A model generated the notes under the pieces. The model did no database searches. It worked only from the letters and a program-made list of their open reading frames with translations, and was not told where the DNA came from. 64,000 bases of DNA from NCBI RefSeq assembly GCF_026339935.1, contig NZ_JAPEPX010000001.1, positions 4,921,001 to 4,985,000 on the forward strand. The letters are read 5' to 3'. Position 1 is the first letter of the stretch. The number at the start of each line of letters is the position of its first letter. The translations under genes were made by a program, and so were the position numbers. Shown here piece by piece: positions 17,408 through 28,301 of the stretch. Origin of the DNA: Streptomyces sp. NBC_01551 (GTDB lineage: Bacteria; Actinomycetota; Actinomycetes; Streptomycetales; Streptomycetaceae).

Positions 17408-17693
17408 CCACAGCGCCCCGCCGCGCGGAGCCTCCCCCCGACCCGACCCGACCCGAATCCGGGGCTCCCCCCCGGACCCCGTGCCGGGCGGAGCTCCCCC
17501 GTCCCGCCCCGAAACCGGGGCTCCGCCCCGGACCCCGCGCGCCTGAGGGCCCGGGTCCGCCGAGCGACAGTGACAAAGCGGCGCGGGGGGAGCTCCGCAT
17601 ACTCCATGCCGGACAATCACCGAATCCGCGACGGAGTCCTACCGTGGTGGGGACAACGACCCACCGCACGAACTCCGAAGGGCCGGGATTCGC

Positions 17694-19139
17694 ATGACTT
17701 CCACCCACGCCTTCTGGCTGGCCGGCCGCCAGGCCACCGGCGAGTCCAGCTTCGACGTCCACAACCCGTGGGACGGCCGGCTGGTCGGCACCGTCAGCGT
17801 GCCCACCGACGCCCAGGTCGAAGAGGCCGTGGCCGCCGCGCACGCCGTGACGGCGGAGTTCTCCGCGACGCCCGCGCACGTACGGGCCGCCGCCCTGGAC
17901 CACGTGTCCAAGCGGCTCGCCGAGCGCACCGAGGAGATCGCCCAGCTGATCTCCGCCGAGAACGGCAAGCCCGTCAAGTGGGCCCGCGGTGAGGTCGGCC
18001 GTGCGGTGTCCGTGTTCCGTTTCGCCGCCGAAGAGGCCCGCCGCTTCAACGGCGGAGACGCCCAGCGCCTCGACACCGACGCCGGTGGCGTCGGCCGCCT
18101 GGCCCTGACCCGCCGCTTCGTCAAGGGCCCGGTCCTCGGCATCGCGCCGTTCAACTTCCCGCTGAACCTGTGCGCCCACAAGGTGGCCCCGGCCATCGCC
18201 GTCGGCGCGCCGATCATCCTCAAGCCCGCCCCGGCCACGCCGCTCTCCGGCCTGATCCTGGGCGAGCTGCTCGCCGAGACCGACCTCCCGGCCGGCTCCT
18301 GGTCCGTCCTGACGGTCGCCAACGACAAGATGCCGGCCCTGGTGAAGGACGAGCGCCTGCCCGTCATCTCCTTCACCGGTTCCGACACCGTCGGCTACGC
18401 CATCCAGCAGTCGGTGCCCCACAAGCACTGCACCCTGGAGCTCGGTGGCAACGCCGCCGCCGTCGTCCTGGACGACTGGTCCTCCGAGGCCGACCTCGAC
18501 TGGGCCGCGACCCGTATCGCGACCTTCTCGAACTACCAGGCCGGCCAGTCCTGCATCTCCGTGCAGCGCGTGATCGCCGACGCCTCCGTCTACGACCGCC
18601 TCGTCGAGAAGGTCGTCGCGGGCGTCCAGGCGCAGGTCACCGGCGACCCGTCCGACTCGGCCACCGACGTCGGCCCGCTGGTCTCCGAGGACGCCGCCAA
18701 GCGCGTCGAGGCCTGGGTCGAGGAGGCCGTGTCCGCCGGCGCGAAGCTGCTCACCGGCGGCAAGCGCGACGGCGCCACGTTCGAGCCGACCGTCCTCGCC
18801 GACGTCCCGGCGGGCGTCAAGCTGGCCACCGAGGAGGTCTTCGGCCCGGTCCTGACCCTGACGAAGGTCGAGAACACCGACGAGGCCTTCGCCGCCGTCA
18901 ACGACTCGAAGTTCGGCCTCCAGACCGGCGTCTTCACCCGCAACGTCCAGACGGCGTTCCGCGCCCACCGCGAGCTCGAAGTCGGCGGTGTGATCATCGG
19001 CGACGCGCCGTCCTACCGCGCCGACCAGATGCCGTACGGCGGCGCCAAGCAGTCCGGCGTGGGCCGCGAGGGTGTCCGCTACGCGATGGACGACTACACG
19101 TACGAGCGAGTCCTGGTCCTGACCGGCCTCGACATCTGA
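17694..19139 (+). CDS. Aldehyde dehydrogenase, probable succinate-semialdehyde dehydrogenase
   Basis: A 481-aa NAD(P)+-dependent ALDH with IAPFNFPLNLCAHK, the cofactor loop FTGSDTVGY, the general base in LELGGNAA, the nucleophilic Cys in GQSCISVQR and EVFGPVLTL. The short N-terminus and the FRAHRELEVGGVIIGD end place it in the lactaldehyde/succinate-semialdehyde group rather than the betaine-aldehyde group of the ALDH at 980. With gabT and a PucR regulator nearby, succinic semialdehyde to succinate is the likely step, completing polyamine degradation. This is inference: the family also contains enzymes for other short aldehydes. Confidence 0.85.
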   Translation: MTSTHAFWLAGRQATGESSFDVHNPWDGRLVGTVSVPTDAQVEEAVAAAHAVTAEFSATPAHVRAAALDHVSKRLAERTEEIAQLISAENGKPVKWARGEVGRAVSVFRFAAEEARRFNGGDAQRLDTDAGGVGRLALTRRFVKGPVLGIAPFNFPLNLCAHKVAPAIAVGAPIILKPAPATPLSGLILGELLAETDLPAGSWSVLTVANDKMPALVKDERLPVISFTGSDTVGYAIQQSVPHKHCTLELGGNAAAVVLDDWSSEADLDWAATRIATFSNYQAGQSCISVQRVIADASVYDRLVEKVVAGVQAQVTGDPSDSATDVGPLVSEDAAKRVEAWVEEAVSAGAKLLTGGKRDGATFEPTVLADVPAGVKLATEEVFGPVLTLTKVENTDEAFAAVNDSKFGLQTGVFTRNVQTAFRAHRELEVGGVIIGDAPSYRADQMPYGGAKQSGVGREGVRYAMDDYTYERVLVLTGLDI

Positions 19140-19160
19140 TCCTCGTACGGCCAAAAAGCC

Positions 19161-19204
19161 GACGGCCGGAGCCTACTGTGCGGGGGCTCCGGCCGTCCCC
19201 CTTT
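19161..19204 (+). terminator. Rho-independent terminator after the aldehyde dehydrogenase
   Basis: GACGGCCGGAGCC (19161-19173) pairs perfectly with GGCTCCGGCCGTC (19185-19197) across an 11-nt loop, followed by CCCCTTTT. It is 21 nt after the stop codon. Confidence 0.9.
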
Positions 19205-19292
19205 TCCCGGCGGCCCGAAGCGGGTACGACTCACAGGTAGCACCGGCCAGTAGGCCGGTACCACCGACTCCGGCGGCGAGGTGAGTCCCCGC

Positions 19293-21236
19293 ATGTCCGC
19301 AACACAGCCCAAGGTGACCGAGCGCGAGGCACGGCAGGTCGCGGAAGCGGCCCGGGAACAGGACTGGCGTAAACCCAGTTTCGCCAAGGAACTGTTCCTC
19401 GGGCGGTTCCGGCTCGACCTGATCCACCCCCACCCGCTGCCCGCCGACGAGGACGTCCGGCGCGGCGAGGCCTTCCTGGCCCGACTGCGGGAGTTCTGCG
19501 AGAGCGAGATCGACGGCGCCCGCATCGAGCGCGAGGCGCGGATCCCCGACGAGACCGTGCGCGGGCTCAAGGAGCTCGGCGCCCTCGGGATGAAGATCGA
19601 CCCCAAGTACGGGGGGCTCGGCCTCACCCAGGTCTACTACAACAAGGCCCTCGCCCTGGTCGGCTCGGTCAGCCCCGCCATCGGGGCGCTGCTCTCCGCC
19701 CACCAGTCGATCGGCGTGCCCCAGCCGCTGAAGATGTTCGGCACGCAGGAGCAGAAGGACGCCTACCTGCCGCGCTGCGCGACCACCGCGATCAGCGCCT
19801 TCCTCCTCACCGAGCCCGACGTCGGCTCAGACCCGGCGCGGCTGGCGACGACCGCCGTCCCGGACACGGAGGGCGGCGAGGACGCGTACATCCTCGACGG
19901 CGTGAAGCTGTGGACCACCAACGGGGTCGTCGCCGACCTGCTGGTGGTGATGGCCCGGGTGCCCAAGAGCGAGAACCACCGCGGCGGGATCACCGCCTTC
20001 GTCGTCGAGGCCGACTCGCCGGGGATCACCGTCGAGCACCGCAACGCCTTCATGGGCCTGCGCGGCCTGGAGAACGGCGTCACCCGCTTCCACCGCGTCC
20101 GGGTCCCCGCCGCCCAGCGGATCGGCGCCGAGGGAGCCGGCCTCAAGATCGCCCTGACCACGCTCAACACGGGCCGGCTGTCGCTGCCCGCCATGTGCGT
20201 CGGCGCCGGGAAGTGGTGCCTGAAGATCGCCCGCGAGTGGTCCGGCGTACGCGAGCAGTGGGGGCGCCCGGTCGCCCGCCACGAGGCCGTCGGCGCCAAG
20301 ATCTCCTTCATCGCCGCCACCACCTTCGCCCTCGAAGCGGTCGTCGACCTCGCCTCCCAGATGGCCGACGAGGACCGCAACGACATCCGCATCGAGGCCG
20401 CCCTCGCCAAGCTCTACGGCTCCGAGATGGCCTGCCTGATGGCCGACGAGCTCGTCCAGATCCGGGGCGGGCGCGGCTTCGAGACCGCCGAGTCGCTGGC
20501 CGCCCGCGGCGAGCGGGCCGTGCCCGCCGAGCAGATGCTGCGCGACCTGCGCATCAACCGGATCTTCGAGGGCTCGACGGAGATCATGCACCTGCTGATC
20601 GCCCGCGAGGCCGTCGACGCCCACCTGTCCGTCGCCGGCGACCTCATCGACCCCGACAAGGACCTCGGCGACAAGGCCAAGGCGGGCGCCCGCGCCGCCG
20701 GGTTCTACGCCCGCTGGCTGCCCAAGCTCGCCACCGGACCCGGCCAGGTCCCCGGCACGTACCGGGCCTTCCACCCGGCCGGACACCCCGACCTCGCCAC
20801 TCACCTGCGCTACGTCGAGCGCAGCGCCCGCAAACTCGCCCGGTCCACCTTCTACGCCATGTCGCGCTGGCAGGGCCGCATGGAGACCAAGCAGGGCTTC
20901 CTCGGCCGCGTCGTGGACATCGGGGCCGAGCTGTTCGCGATGAGTGCCGCCTGCGTGCGCGCCGAGCACCTGCGCGCGAGCGGCGACCACGGCCGCGAGG
21001 CCTACCAGCTGGCCGACGCCTTCTGCCGGCAGTCCCGGATCCGCGTCGAGGAGCTCTTCGGCCGGCTCTGGTCCAACACCGACGACCTCGACCGCAAGGT
21101 CGTCGCGGGCGTCATGTCCGGCACCTACACCTGGCTGGAGGAAGGGGTCCTCGACCCGTCCGGCGACGGCCCCTGGATCGCGGACGCCACCCCCGGCCCC
21201 TCTACGCACAAAAACGTACACCGCCCCCTGCGCTGA
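19293..21236 (+). CDS. Acyl-CoA dehydrogenase, long (VLCAD/ACAD9-like) form
   Basis: A 647-aa FAD enzyme. The standard ACAD domains are complete: FLLTEPDVGSDPARL (substrate/FAD), LWTTNGVVADLLVV, REQWGRPVARHEAVG and a C-terminal core ending RIFEGSTEIMHL. An additional helical domain of about 190 residues (about 455-647) follows, as in very-long-chain dehydrogenases. It would catalyse the first step of beta-oxidation or oxidise a related acyl-CoA. ATG at 19293 is preferred over GTG at 19281, because GAGGTGAG at 19278-19285 gives proper spacing. It stands alone between a terminator and an unrelated gene, so no pathway is suggested by context. Confidence 0.9.
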   Translation: MSATQPKVTEREARQVAEAAREQDWRKPSFAKELFLGRFRLDLIHPHPLPADEDVRRGEAFLARLREFCESEIDGARIEREARIPDETVRGLKELGALGMKIDPKYGGLGLTQVYYNKALALVGSVSPAIGALLSAHQSIGVPQPLKMFGTQEQKDAYLPRCATTAISAFLLTEPDVGSDPARLATTAVPDTEGGEDAYILDGVKLWTTNGVVADLLVVMARVPKSENHRGGITAFVVEADSPGITVEHRNAFMGLRGLENGVTRFHRVRVPAAQRIGAEGAGLKIALTTLNTGRLSLPAMCVGAGKWCLKIAREWSGVREQWGRPVARHEAVGAKISFIAATTFALEAVVDLASQMADEDRNDIRIEAALAKLYGSEMACLMADELVQIRGGRGFETAESLAARGERAVPAEQMLRDLRINRIFEGSTEIMHLLIAREAVDAHLSVAGDLIDPDKDLGDKAKAGARAAGFYARWLPKLATGPGQVPGTYRAFHPAGHPDLATHLRYVERSARKLARSTFYAMSRWQGRMETKQGFLGRVVDIGAELFAMSAACVRAEHLRASGDHGREAYQLADAFCRQSRIRVEELFGRLWSNTDDLDRKVVAGVMSGTYTWLEEGVLDPSGDGPWIADATPGPSTHKNVHRPLR

Positions 21237-21309
21237 CCTGAGATCATCGAAGTATCAGTCGGACGGACGTACGGGTAGCCGTACGGGTACGAAGGCAAGG
21301 CGGGCAGCG

Positions 21310-22665
21310 ATGTCGACGGCCGTGGAAGACCGCAACAGCCGGCGGCTGGCCTGGTGCGTGGCGCAAGTGCTGCGCCACGCACCGGACCACATCGCGCTGG
21401 CCCTCCTCGGCCGGCTCGACTGGCCGACCCGCAAGTACCTCACCCGCGACGAGTGGCTCCCCGCCTCGGCCGTCACCCTGCTGCTGCGCCACGGCAGCGA
21501 GGCGGACCGCCACTTCATCGCCCGCAACCCGCGCGTCGTCGGGCGGCCGCTGCCCGGCCTGCCCGGCCCCGCCCGGTACGCCCGCCGCCGGACCCCGCCC
21601 GAGCTGCTGCCCGTCCTACGGGCCGAGCTGGGCCGGGACCCCGCCGACGGCCCCCTCACCGGCACGGAGCTGATCGGCCTGCTGCGCCGGCACGGCATAC
21701 GCCGGCCGCGGGTCGCCCTCGACATCCTGCGGCTCCCGTACGACCTCGACCCGGAGCTGCCGGCCTCCGAGCACGCCCGCCGGCCGCTGCCGGACGGCTC
21801 CGCCGAAGCCCTGCTGCTCGTCGCGGACCTGCCCGCGCACACCGTCCGCGCGCTGCTCGCCGCCCCCGTCGCAGATGCCGTCGCCGATGCCGGCACCGCC
21901 CCGGACGGCCGCTCCTGGCACCGGCCCGCCGTCCGCGCCGTCCGGATGGGCCGGCTCACCCACGAGGAACTCGTCGGCTGCGTCGCGCCCGCCCGCCGCA
22001 CGCTGCTCCTCGGCCACCTCCCGGCCTACCCCGGCCTGCGCTGGACGCTGCCCGAGCAGGCCGGGATGCGGACGGCCGTGACCCGGGCGCTGGCCCCGCT
22101 GGGGGACGACCCCCGGCTGTGGTCGGAGCTGCTGCGGCACGCCCCCGGCTTCCCCGGGCCGCTGCCCGAGCTGGTGGCCGCCGTCCTCGCGGGAGGCCCG
22201 TCCGGGCCGGCCGGCCCGGCGGCGCCGGACGAGGCGCTGGTCCGGGCCGTGCGGCAGCTGGCGCCCACCGCCGCCGAGCCGGCGACCGGGGGCGTGGAGC
22301 GGGAACTCGCCCTGGCCAGCCTCGCCGTCCCGATGGAGACCGTCGAGGAGGACATCCGCTGGGTACGGGACTGCCTGGACCGGGGCCTGCTCACCGGCGC
22401 CGACGTGGTCCGGCACAAGCTGCCCGCCTGCTGGGCCCTGGACGAGGACCACTGGCTCGGCGACGTGGACCACCCCGACCACCACGACCGGCCGCAGGCC
22501 GTGCTCGCCGCCCGCGCCGAGGCGGACCGGCTGTTCGCCCTGGCCCTCGGCGAGGACCCGGAAGCCTGGTGGCGGGTGGCCCGGACGCTCCCCGACTTCG
22601 CCGGAACGCTGCCCCACCTCCTCCTGCGCGTCACCGACGGGGACTCCGTGTCAACGCGTCCGTGA
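21310..22665 (+). CDS. Uncharacterised 451-aa protein
   Basis: I do not recognise this family. The protein is soluble, very rich in Leu, Ala, Arg and Pro, and made mostly of helices. Repeated segments such as WCVAQVLRHAP, AVTLLLRHGSEADR, LRWTLPEQ and LWSELLRHAPGFPGPLPELV suggest helical-repeat architecture of HEAT type. No catalytic motif, signal or membrane segment is visible. It lies immediately before dxr (21 bp), which may mean shared transcription, but the gene need not be connected to isoprenoid synthesis. Upstream, 21275-21290 holds a near-palindrome around CGTACGGGTAGCCGTACG. Confidence 0.75.
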   Translation: MSTAVEDRNSRRLAWCVAQVLRHAPDHIALALLGRLDWPTRKYLTRDEWLPASAVTLLLRHGSEADRHFIARNPRVVGRPLPGLPGPARYARRRTPPELLPVLRAELGRDPADGPLTGTELIGLLRRHGIRRPRVALDILRLPYDLDPELPASEHARRPLPDGSAEALLLVADLPAHTVRALLAAPVADAVADAGTAPDGRSWHRPAVRAVRMGRLTHEELVGCVAPARRTLLLGHLPAYPGLRWTLPEQAGMRTAVTRALAPLGDDPRLWSELLRHAPGFPGPLPELVAAVLAGGPSGPAGPAAPDEALVRAVRQLAPTAAEPATGGVERELALASLAVPMETVEEDIRWVRDCLDRGLLTGADVVRHKLPACWALDEDHWLGDVDHPDHHDRPQAVLAARAEADRLFALALGEDPEAWWRVARTLPDFAGTLPHLLLRVTDGDSVSTRP

Positions 22666-22686
22666 GTTGCGGCAACAATGGGGGGC

Positions 22687-23940
22687 ATGAGCGACAGTCC
22701 AGCCCCCCTCGCCGACCCGCACCTCCTCTTCGACGCCGCGGCCGGCCGCCGGGACATCGTCATCCTCGGGTCGACCGGGTCCATCGGGACCCAGGCCATC
22801 GATCTCGCCCTGCGCAACCCGGACCGCTTCCGGGTCACCGCGCTGTCCGCCGCCGGCGGGCGCGTCGGGCTGCTGGCCGAGCAGGCCCGGCTGCTGCGGG
22901 TGAACACCGTGGCCGTCGCCCGGGAGGACGTCGTACCGGCCCTGAAGGAGGCGCTGAGCGCCCAGTACGGGGCCGGCGAGCCGCTGCCGGAGATCCTCGC
23001 CGGTCCCGACGCGGCGACCGAGCTGGCCGCCTCCCCGTGCCACACCGTCCTCAACGGCATCACCGGCTCCATCGGTCTCGCGCCCACCCTCGCCGCGCTG
23101 CGGGCCGGCCGGACCCTGGCCCTGGCCAACAAGGAGTCGCTGATCGTCGGCGGCCCGCTGGTCAAGGCGCTGGCGAAGCCCGGCCAGATCATCCCGGTCG
23201 ACTCCGAGCACGCGGCCCTGTTCCAGGCGCTCGCCGCCGGCACCCGGGCCGACGTGCGCAAGCTCGTGGTCACCGCCTCCGGCGGGCCCTTCCGCGGCCG
23301 CACCCGCGCCGAGCTGGCCGGAGTGACCGTCAAGGACGCCCTCGCACACCCCACCTGGGCCATGGGCCCGGTGATCACCATCAACTCCGCGACCCTGGTC
23401 AACAAGGGCCTGGAGGTCATCGAGGCGCACCTGCTCTACGACATCCCCTTCGACCGCATCGAGGTCGTCGTGCACCCGCAGTCCTACGTGCACTCGATGG
23501 TGGAGTTCACGGACGGCTCCACGCTCGCCCAGGCCACTCCGCCGGACATGCGCGGCCCCATCGCGATCGGCCTGGGCTGGCCCGAGCGGATCCCGGACGC
23601 GGCCCCCGCCTTCGACTGGACCAAGGCCTCGACCTGGGAGTTCTTCCCGCTGGACACCGAGGCCTTCCCGTCGGTCGGCCTGGCCCGGCACGTCGGCACC
23701 CTGGGCGGCACCGCGCCCGCCGTGTTCAATGCGGCGAACGAGGAGTGTGTCGAAGCCTTCCTCGCCGGTCGGCTGCCGTTCACAGCAATCATGGATACGG
23801 TCTCTGCCGTGGTCGATGAGCACGGGACACCGGACGCGGGAACTTCCCTCACCGTCGCGGACGTCCTCGAAGCGGAGACCTGGGCCAGGGCCCGGGCACA
23901 AGAGATGGCGGCCCGGGCCGCCGTGGAGGCGAGCGCATGA
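22687..23940 (+). CDS. dxr: 1-deoxy-D-xylulose 5-phosphate reductoisomerase
   Basis: A 417-aa enzyme of the MEP pathway. It converts DXP to 2-C-methyl-D-erythritol 4-phosphate with NADPH and a divalent metal. The NADPH-binding motif [10 protein letters not shown] is near the N-terminus. NKESLIVGG, the metal ligands in [13 protein letters not shown], the flexible loop around ASGGPFRG and HPTWAMG, and [18 protein letters not shown] are all intact. Two in-frame ATGs (22678 and 22687) are possible; the second matches the usual actinobacterial start MSDSPAP, and neither has a well-spaced ribosome site. The stop overlaps the protease start as ATGA. Confidence 0.95.
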   Translation: MSDSPAPLADPHLLFDAAAGRRDIVILGSTGSIGTQAIDLALRNPDRFRVTALSAAGGRVGLLAEQARLLRVNTVAVAREDVVPALKEALSAQYGAGEPLPEILAGPDAATELAASPCHTVLNGITGSIGLAPTLAALRAGRTLALANKESLIVGGPLVKALAKPGQIIPVDSEHAALFQALAAGTRADVRKLVVTASGGPFRGRTRAELAGVTVKDALAHPTWAMGPVITINSATLVNKGLEVIEAHLLYDIPFDRIEVVVHPQSYVHSMVEFTDGSTLAQATPPDMRGPIAIGLGWPERIPDAAPAFDWTKASTWEFFPLDTEAFPSVGLARHVGTLGGTAPAVFNAANEECVEAFLAGRLPFTAIMDTVSAVVDEHGTPDAGTSLTVADVLEAETWARARAQEMAARAAVEASA

Positions 23941-25238
23941 CCCTACTGCTGACCTTGCTGGGAGTGCTCGTCTTCGTCGTCGGGCTGCTGTTCTCCATCG
24001 CCTGGCACGAGCTCGGCCACCTCTCCACGGCCAAGCTCTTCGGCATCCGCGTGCCCCAGTACATGGTCGGATTCGGCCGGACCATCTGGTCGCGGAAGAA
24101 GGGCGACACCGAGTACGGGATCAAGGCCATCCCCATGGGCGGCTACATCCGCATGATCGGGATGTTCCCGCCCGGCGAGGACGGGAAGGTCACCGCCCGC
24201 TCCACCTCGCCCTTCCGCTCCATGATCGAGGACGCTCGTTCGGCGGCCTACGAGGAGCTCCAGCCGGGCGACGAGTCGCGGCTCTTCTACACGCGCAAGC
24301 CCTGGAAGCGCGTGATCGTGATGTTCGCGGGCCCCTTCATGAACCTGGTGCTCGCCCTGGCGATCTTCTTCGGCGTCTGGATGACCTTCGGGATCAGCCG
24401 GAACACCAACGAGATCGCCGGCGTCACGCCCTGCGTCATCCAGCAGAGCGAGAAGCGCGAGGAGTGCAAGGCCGGCGACCCGGTCGCCCCGGCCAAGAAG
24501 GCCGGGCTGAGGGCGAACGACCGGATCGTCGCCGTCGGCGGCAAGAAGGTCGCCGACTGGACCGCGCTGCAGAAGCAGATCCGCGACACCGTCGGCTCCA
24601 CCACCGTCACCATCGTGCGCGACGGCGGGCGGATCGAGGTCCCGGTGGACCTGGTCGAGAACCGGGTCGCCAAGAGCGACGGCCGCGGCGGCTACGTCAA
24701 GGGCGAGTACGTGACGGCTGGCTGGCTCGGCTTCAGCCCCAAGACCGAGATCGCCGCCCTCACCTTCGGCGAGTCCGTGGACCACATGGGGGAGATCGTC
24801 GAGGGCAGCGTCCAGAGCCTGGTCAACCTGCCCGCCAAGATCCCCGCCCTGTGGAACGCCGCCTTCAGCGGGGCCGAGCGCGAGCCCGACTCCCCGATGG
24901 GCATCGTCGGCGCGGCCCGCATCAGCGGCGACATCGCCGCCCTCGACCTGCCCAGCGAACAGCGGATGTCGATCCTGCTGAACGTCCTCGGCATGTTCAA
25001 CCTGTCGCTCTTCCTGTTCAACATGCTGCCCCTGCTGCCGCTCGACGGCGGGCACATCGCCGGCGCCCTGTGGGAGTCGCTGCGACGGCACGTGGCCCGG
25101 ATCTTCCGCCGTGCCGACCCCGGCCCGTTCGACGTGGCGAAGCTGATGCCCGCCGCGTACGTGGTGGCCGGCGTGTTCGTCTGCTTCACGCTGCTGGTGC
25201 TCGTGGCGGACGTGGTGAACCCCATCAAGATCACCTAG
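23937..25238 (+). CDS. rseP: Site-2 intramembrane metalloprotease (RseP/RasP type)
   Basis: A 433-aa membrane protease. The zinc motif HELGH (residues 24-28) sits in the first membrane segment and the second ligand site LLPLDGGH in the third. A PDZ domain lies between (about 170-260). The protein carries the [11 protein letters not shown] amphipathic region typical of the family. It cuts membrane-bound regulators such as anti-sigma factors inside the bilayer. Translationally coupled to dxr by ATGA and followed by ispG, an arrangement frequently conserved in actinobacteria though the activities are unrelated. Confidence 0.93.
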   Translation: MTLLLTLLGVLVFVVGLLFSIAWHELGHLSTAKLFGIRVPQYMVGFGRTIWSRKKGDTEYGIKAIPMGGYIRMIGMFPPGEDGKVTARSTSPFRSMIEDARSAAYEELQPGDESRLFYTRKPWKRVIVMFAGPFMNLVLALAIFFGVWMTFGISRNTNEIAGVTPCVIQQSEKREECKAGDPVAPAKKAGLRANDRIVAVGGKKVADWTALQKQIRDTVGSTTVTIVRDGGRIEVPVDLVENRVAKSDGRGGYVKGEYVTAGWLGFSPKTEIAALTFGESVDHMGEIVEGSVQSLVNLPAKIPALWNAAFSGAEREPDSPMGIVGAARISGDIAALDLPSEQRMSILLNVLGMFNLSLFLFNMLPLLPLDGGHIAGALWESLRRHVARIFRRADPGPFDVAKLMPAAYVVAGVFVCFTLLVLVADVVNPIKIT

Positions 25239-25424
25239 GCGGGTCCCGCGCGGCGCGCTCGTATCACCGCGCGTACGGGAGCCGGGCACGCTTCGTGCCC
25301 GGCTCCCTACGTTCGGGTGGCGGGGCCCCTCGGATGCGAGGAGCACGCGGTCATTGGCGTAATCTCGAAGCCTGGAGCCCGCCGATCTCGGGACCTTGAT
25401 CCACACCTTGGGGTTGCACAGCAG

Positions 25425-26582
<1,158 letters not shown>

Positions 26583-26602
26583 CGGCCGCCCCGCACCTTC
26601 CG

Positions 26603-26648
26603 GCCCCGGCCCCGTTCCCGCAGCTCGCGGGCGGGGCCGGGGCTTTTT
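26603..26648 (+). terminator. Rho-independent terminator after ispG
   Basis: GCCCCGGCCCCG (26603-26614) pairs perfectly with CGGGGCCGGGGC (26632-26643), followed by TTTTT. The stem is 12 bp and the position is 20 nt after the stop. Confidence 0.93.
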
Positions 26649-26728
26649 CGTGACCTGCGAGAGACGGCATCCGAAGGCGACGCCGGGTACAGTGCGGAGA
26701 TCAGCAGACTTGTACGGTGAGGCCCCCA

Positions 26729-27574
26729 GTGTTGACGCAGACCACCACCCGGGTCCTTGAACCCAGTGATCTCGACGCCGCGCTCGCCATCCTCGGACGC
26801 GAGCCGGTCGAGAACGCGTTCGTCACCTCCCGGGTCCAGGTCGCCGGGCTCGACCCGTGGCGCCTGGGCGGCGAGATGTGGGGCTGGTACGCCGACGGCG
26901 AGCTGCGCTCCCTCTGCTACGCGGGCGCCAACCTCGTCCCCGTCTGCGCCGGACCCGACGCCGTGCGCGCCTTCGCCGACCGGGCCCGCCGCACCGGCCG
27001 CCGCTGCTCCTCCATCGTCGGCCCCTCCGCCGCCACCCGGCTGCTGTGGCAGCTCCTGGAGCCCACCTGGGGCCCCGCCCGCGACATCCGCTCCCACCAG
27101 CCGCTCATGGTCACCGAGCAGCCGTCCGCCGAGGTCCGCCCCGACGCGCTGGTCCGCCGGATCCGCAAGGACGAGATGGACCTGATCATGCCCGCCTGCG
27201 TGGCCATGTTCACCGAGGAGGTCGGCATCTCGCCGATGGCCGGCGACGGCGGGCTGCTCTACCAGGCCCGGGTCGCCGAGCTCGTCGCCGCCGGCCGCTC
27301 CTTCGCCCGGGTCGAGGACGGCAAGGTCGTTTTCAAGGCGGAGATCGGCGCCGCGACTTCCCGCGCCTGCCAGATCCAGGGCGTCTGGGTGGCCCCCGAG
27401 TTCCGCGGCCGCGGCCACTCCGAGAGCGGCATGGCCGCCGTCGTCGAGTACGCGCTGCGCGACGTGGCGCCGGTGGTCAGCCTCTATGTCAACGACTTCA
27501 ACACCGCCGCGCGGGCGGCCTACCGGCGGGTCGGCTTCCGCGAGGTCGGCGAGTTCATGAGCGTCCTGTTCTGA
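26729..27574 (+). CDS. GNAT acetyltransferase with N-terminal DUF4081
   Basis: A 281-aa two-part protein. The N-terminal half (about 1-130, including PVENAFVTSRV and EMWGWYADGELRSLCY) is the DUF4081 type. The C-terminal half is a GNAT domain with the acetyl-CoA loop VAPEFRGRGHSESG (the usual RGxGxG/A is RGRGHS) and LYVNDFNTAARAAYRRVGF. The substrate is unknown. Start is GTG 26729, supported by GGTGAGG at 26716-26722; an in-frame GTG at 26717 is less well placed. It precedes a second, unrelated GNAT gene and proS on the same strand. Confidence 0.88.
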   Translation: MLTQTTTRVLEPSDLDAALAILGREPVENAFVTSRVQVAGLDPWRLGGEMWGWYADGELRSLCYAGANLVPVCAGPDAVRAFADRARRTGRRCSSIVGPSAATRLLWQLLEPTWGPARDIRSHQPLMVTEQPSAEVRPDALVRRIRKDEMDLIMPACVAMFTEEVGISPMAGDGGLLYQARVAELVAAGRSFARVEDGKVVFKAEIGAATSRACQIQGVWVAPEFRGRGHSESGMAAVVEYALRDVAPVVSLYVNDFNTAARAAYRRVGFREVGEFMSVLF

Positions 27575-27687
27575 CGCCGCGCCGGCCCGCCGGCCCGCCG
27601 CCGAGGCCCGGACCGGGCGGCCGGAATGCCCGCCACCGGACCCCGTCGCCATACCGGCCCGCCGGGGCCGCGAAGTAAGGTCGCCGC

Positions 27688-28257
27688 ATGCTGCCTACGC
27701 CCGGGCTCGACCCCGACCGGCCCGCCGGACTCCGCATCGGCCCGCTCGATCTCGCCGCCCGGGTGGACGAGGCGCTGCGCGTCCAGGCCGTCGCCTTCGG
27801 GCTCAGCGAGGAGGAGGTCGGCATCCGGCGCTACATCGTGCAGCGCCACATGACCTGCTCCGGAGCCCGCGCGCTCGGCGCGTTCACCGACGACGGCGCG
27901 CTCGCCGCCTTCGTGTACGGGATGCCGAACGACCGTACGCACTGGTGGTCCACGATCGTCGAGCCGTACCTGCGGGCCGGCGGCCACGACGACTGGCTCG
28001 ACGGCTCCTTCGTGATCACCGAACTGCACGTCCACCCCGGCTTCCAGGGCCACGGCGTCGGCCGCACCCTCATCACCCGGATCACCGACAGCGCCGACGA
28101 GCGCCGCTCGATCCTGTCCGCCATCGACACCGACAGCCCGGCGCGCTCGCTCTACCGGGCGCTCGGCTACACGGACCTCGCCCGCCGGGTGCACTTCCCG
28201 AGCGCGAGCCTCCCGTACGCCGTGATGGGCGCCCCGCTGCCGCTGCCGAGGCCCTGA
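27688..28257 (+). CDS. GNAT-family N-acetyltransferase
   Basis: A 189-aa single-domain GNAT protein. The acetyl-CoA signature VHPGFQGHGVGRTLI is intact and the C-terminal SPARSLYRALGYTDL matches motif B. The N-terminal segment with IRRYIVQRHMTCSGAR is typical of small actinobacterial acyltransferases of unknown target. The start ATG at 27688 is preceded by an AAGTAAGG element. It ends 44 bp before proS, so the two may be co-transcribed, but no functional link is evident. Confidence 0.87.
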   Translation: MLPTPGLDPDRPAGLRIGPLDLAARVDEALRVQAVAFGLSEEEVGIRRYIVQRHMTCSGARALGAFTDDGALAAFVYGMPNDRTHWWSTIVEPYLRAGGHDDWLDGSFVITELHVHPGFQGHGVGRTLITRITDSADERRSILSAIDTDSPARSLYRALGYTDLARRVHFPSASLPYAVMGAPLPLPRP

Positions 28258-28301
28258 AATCCCGTTTCGGGGCCGGCGGGCGCTCCCGGTAGCCTCCCGG
28301 C

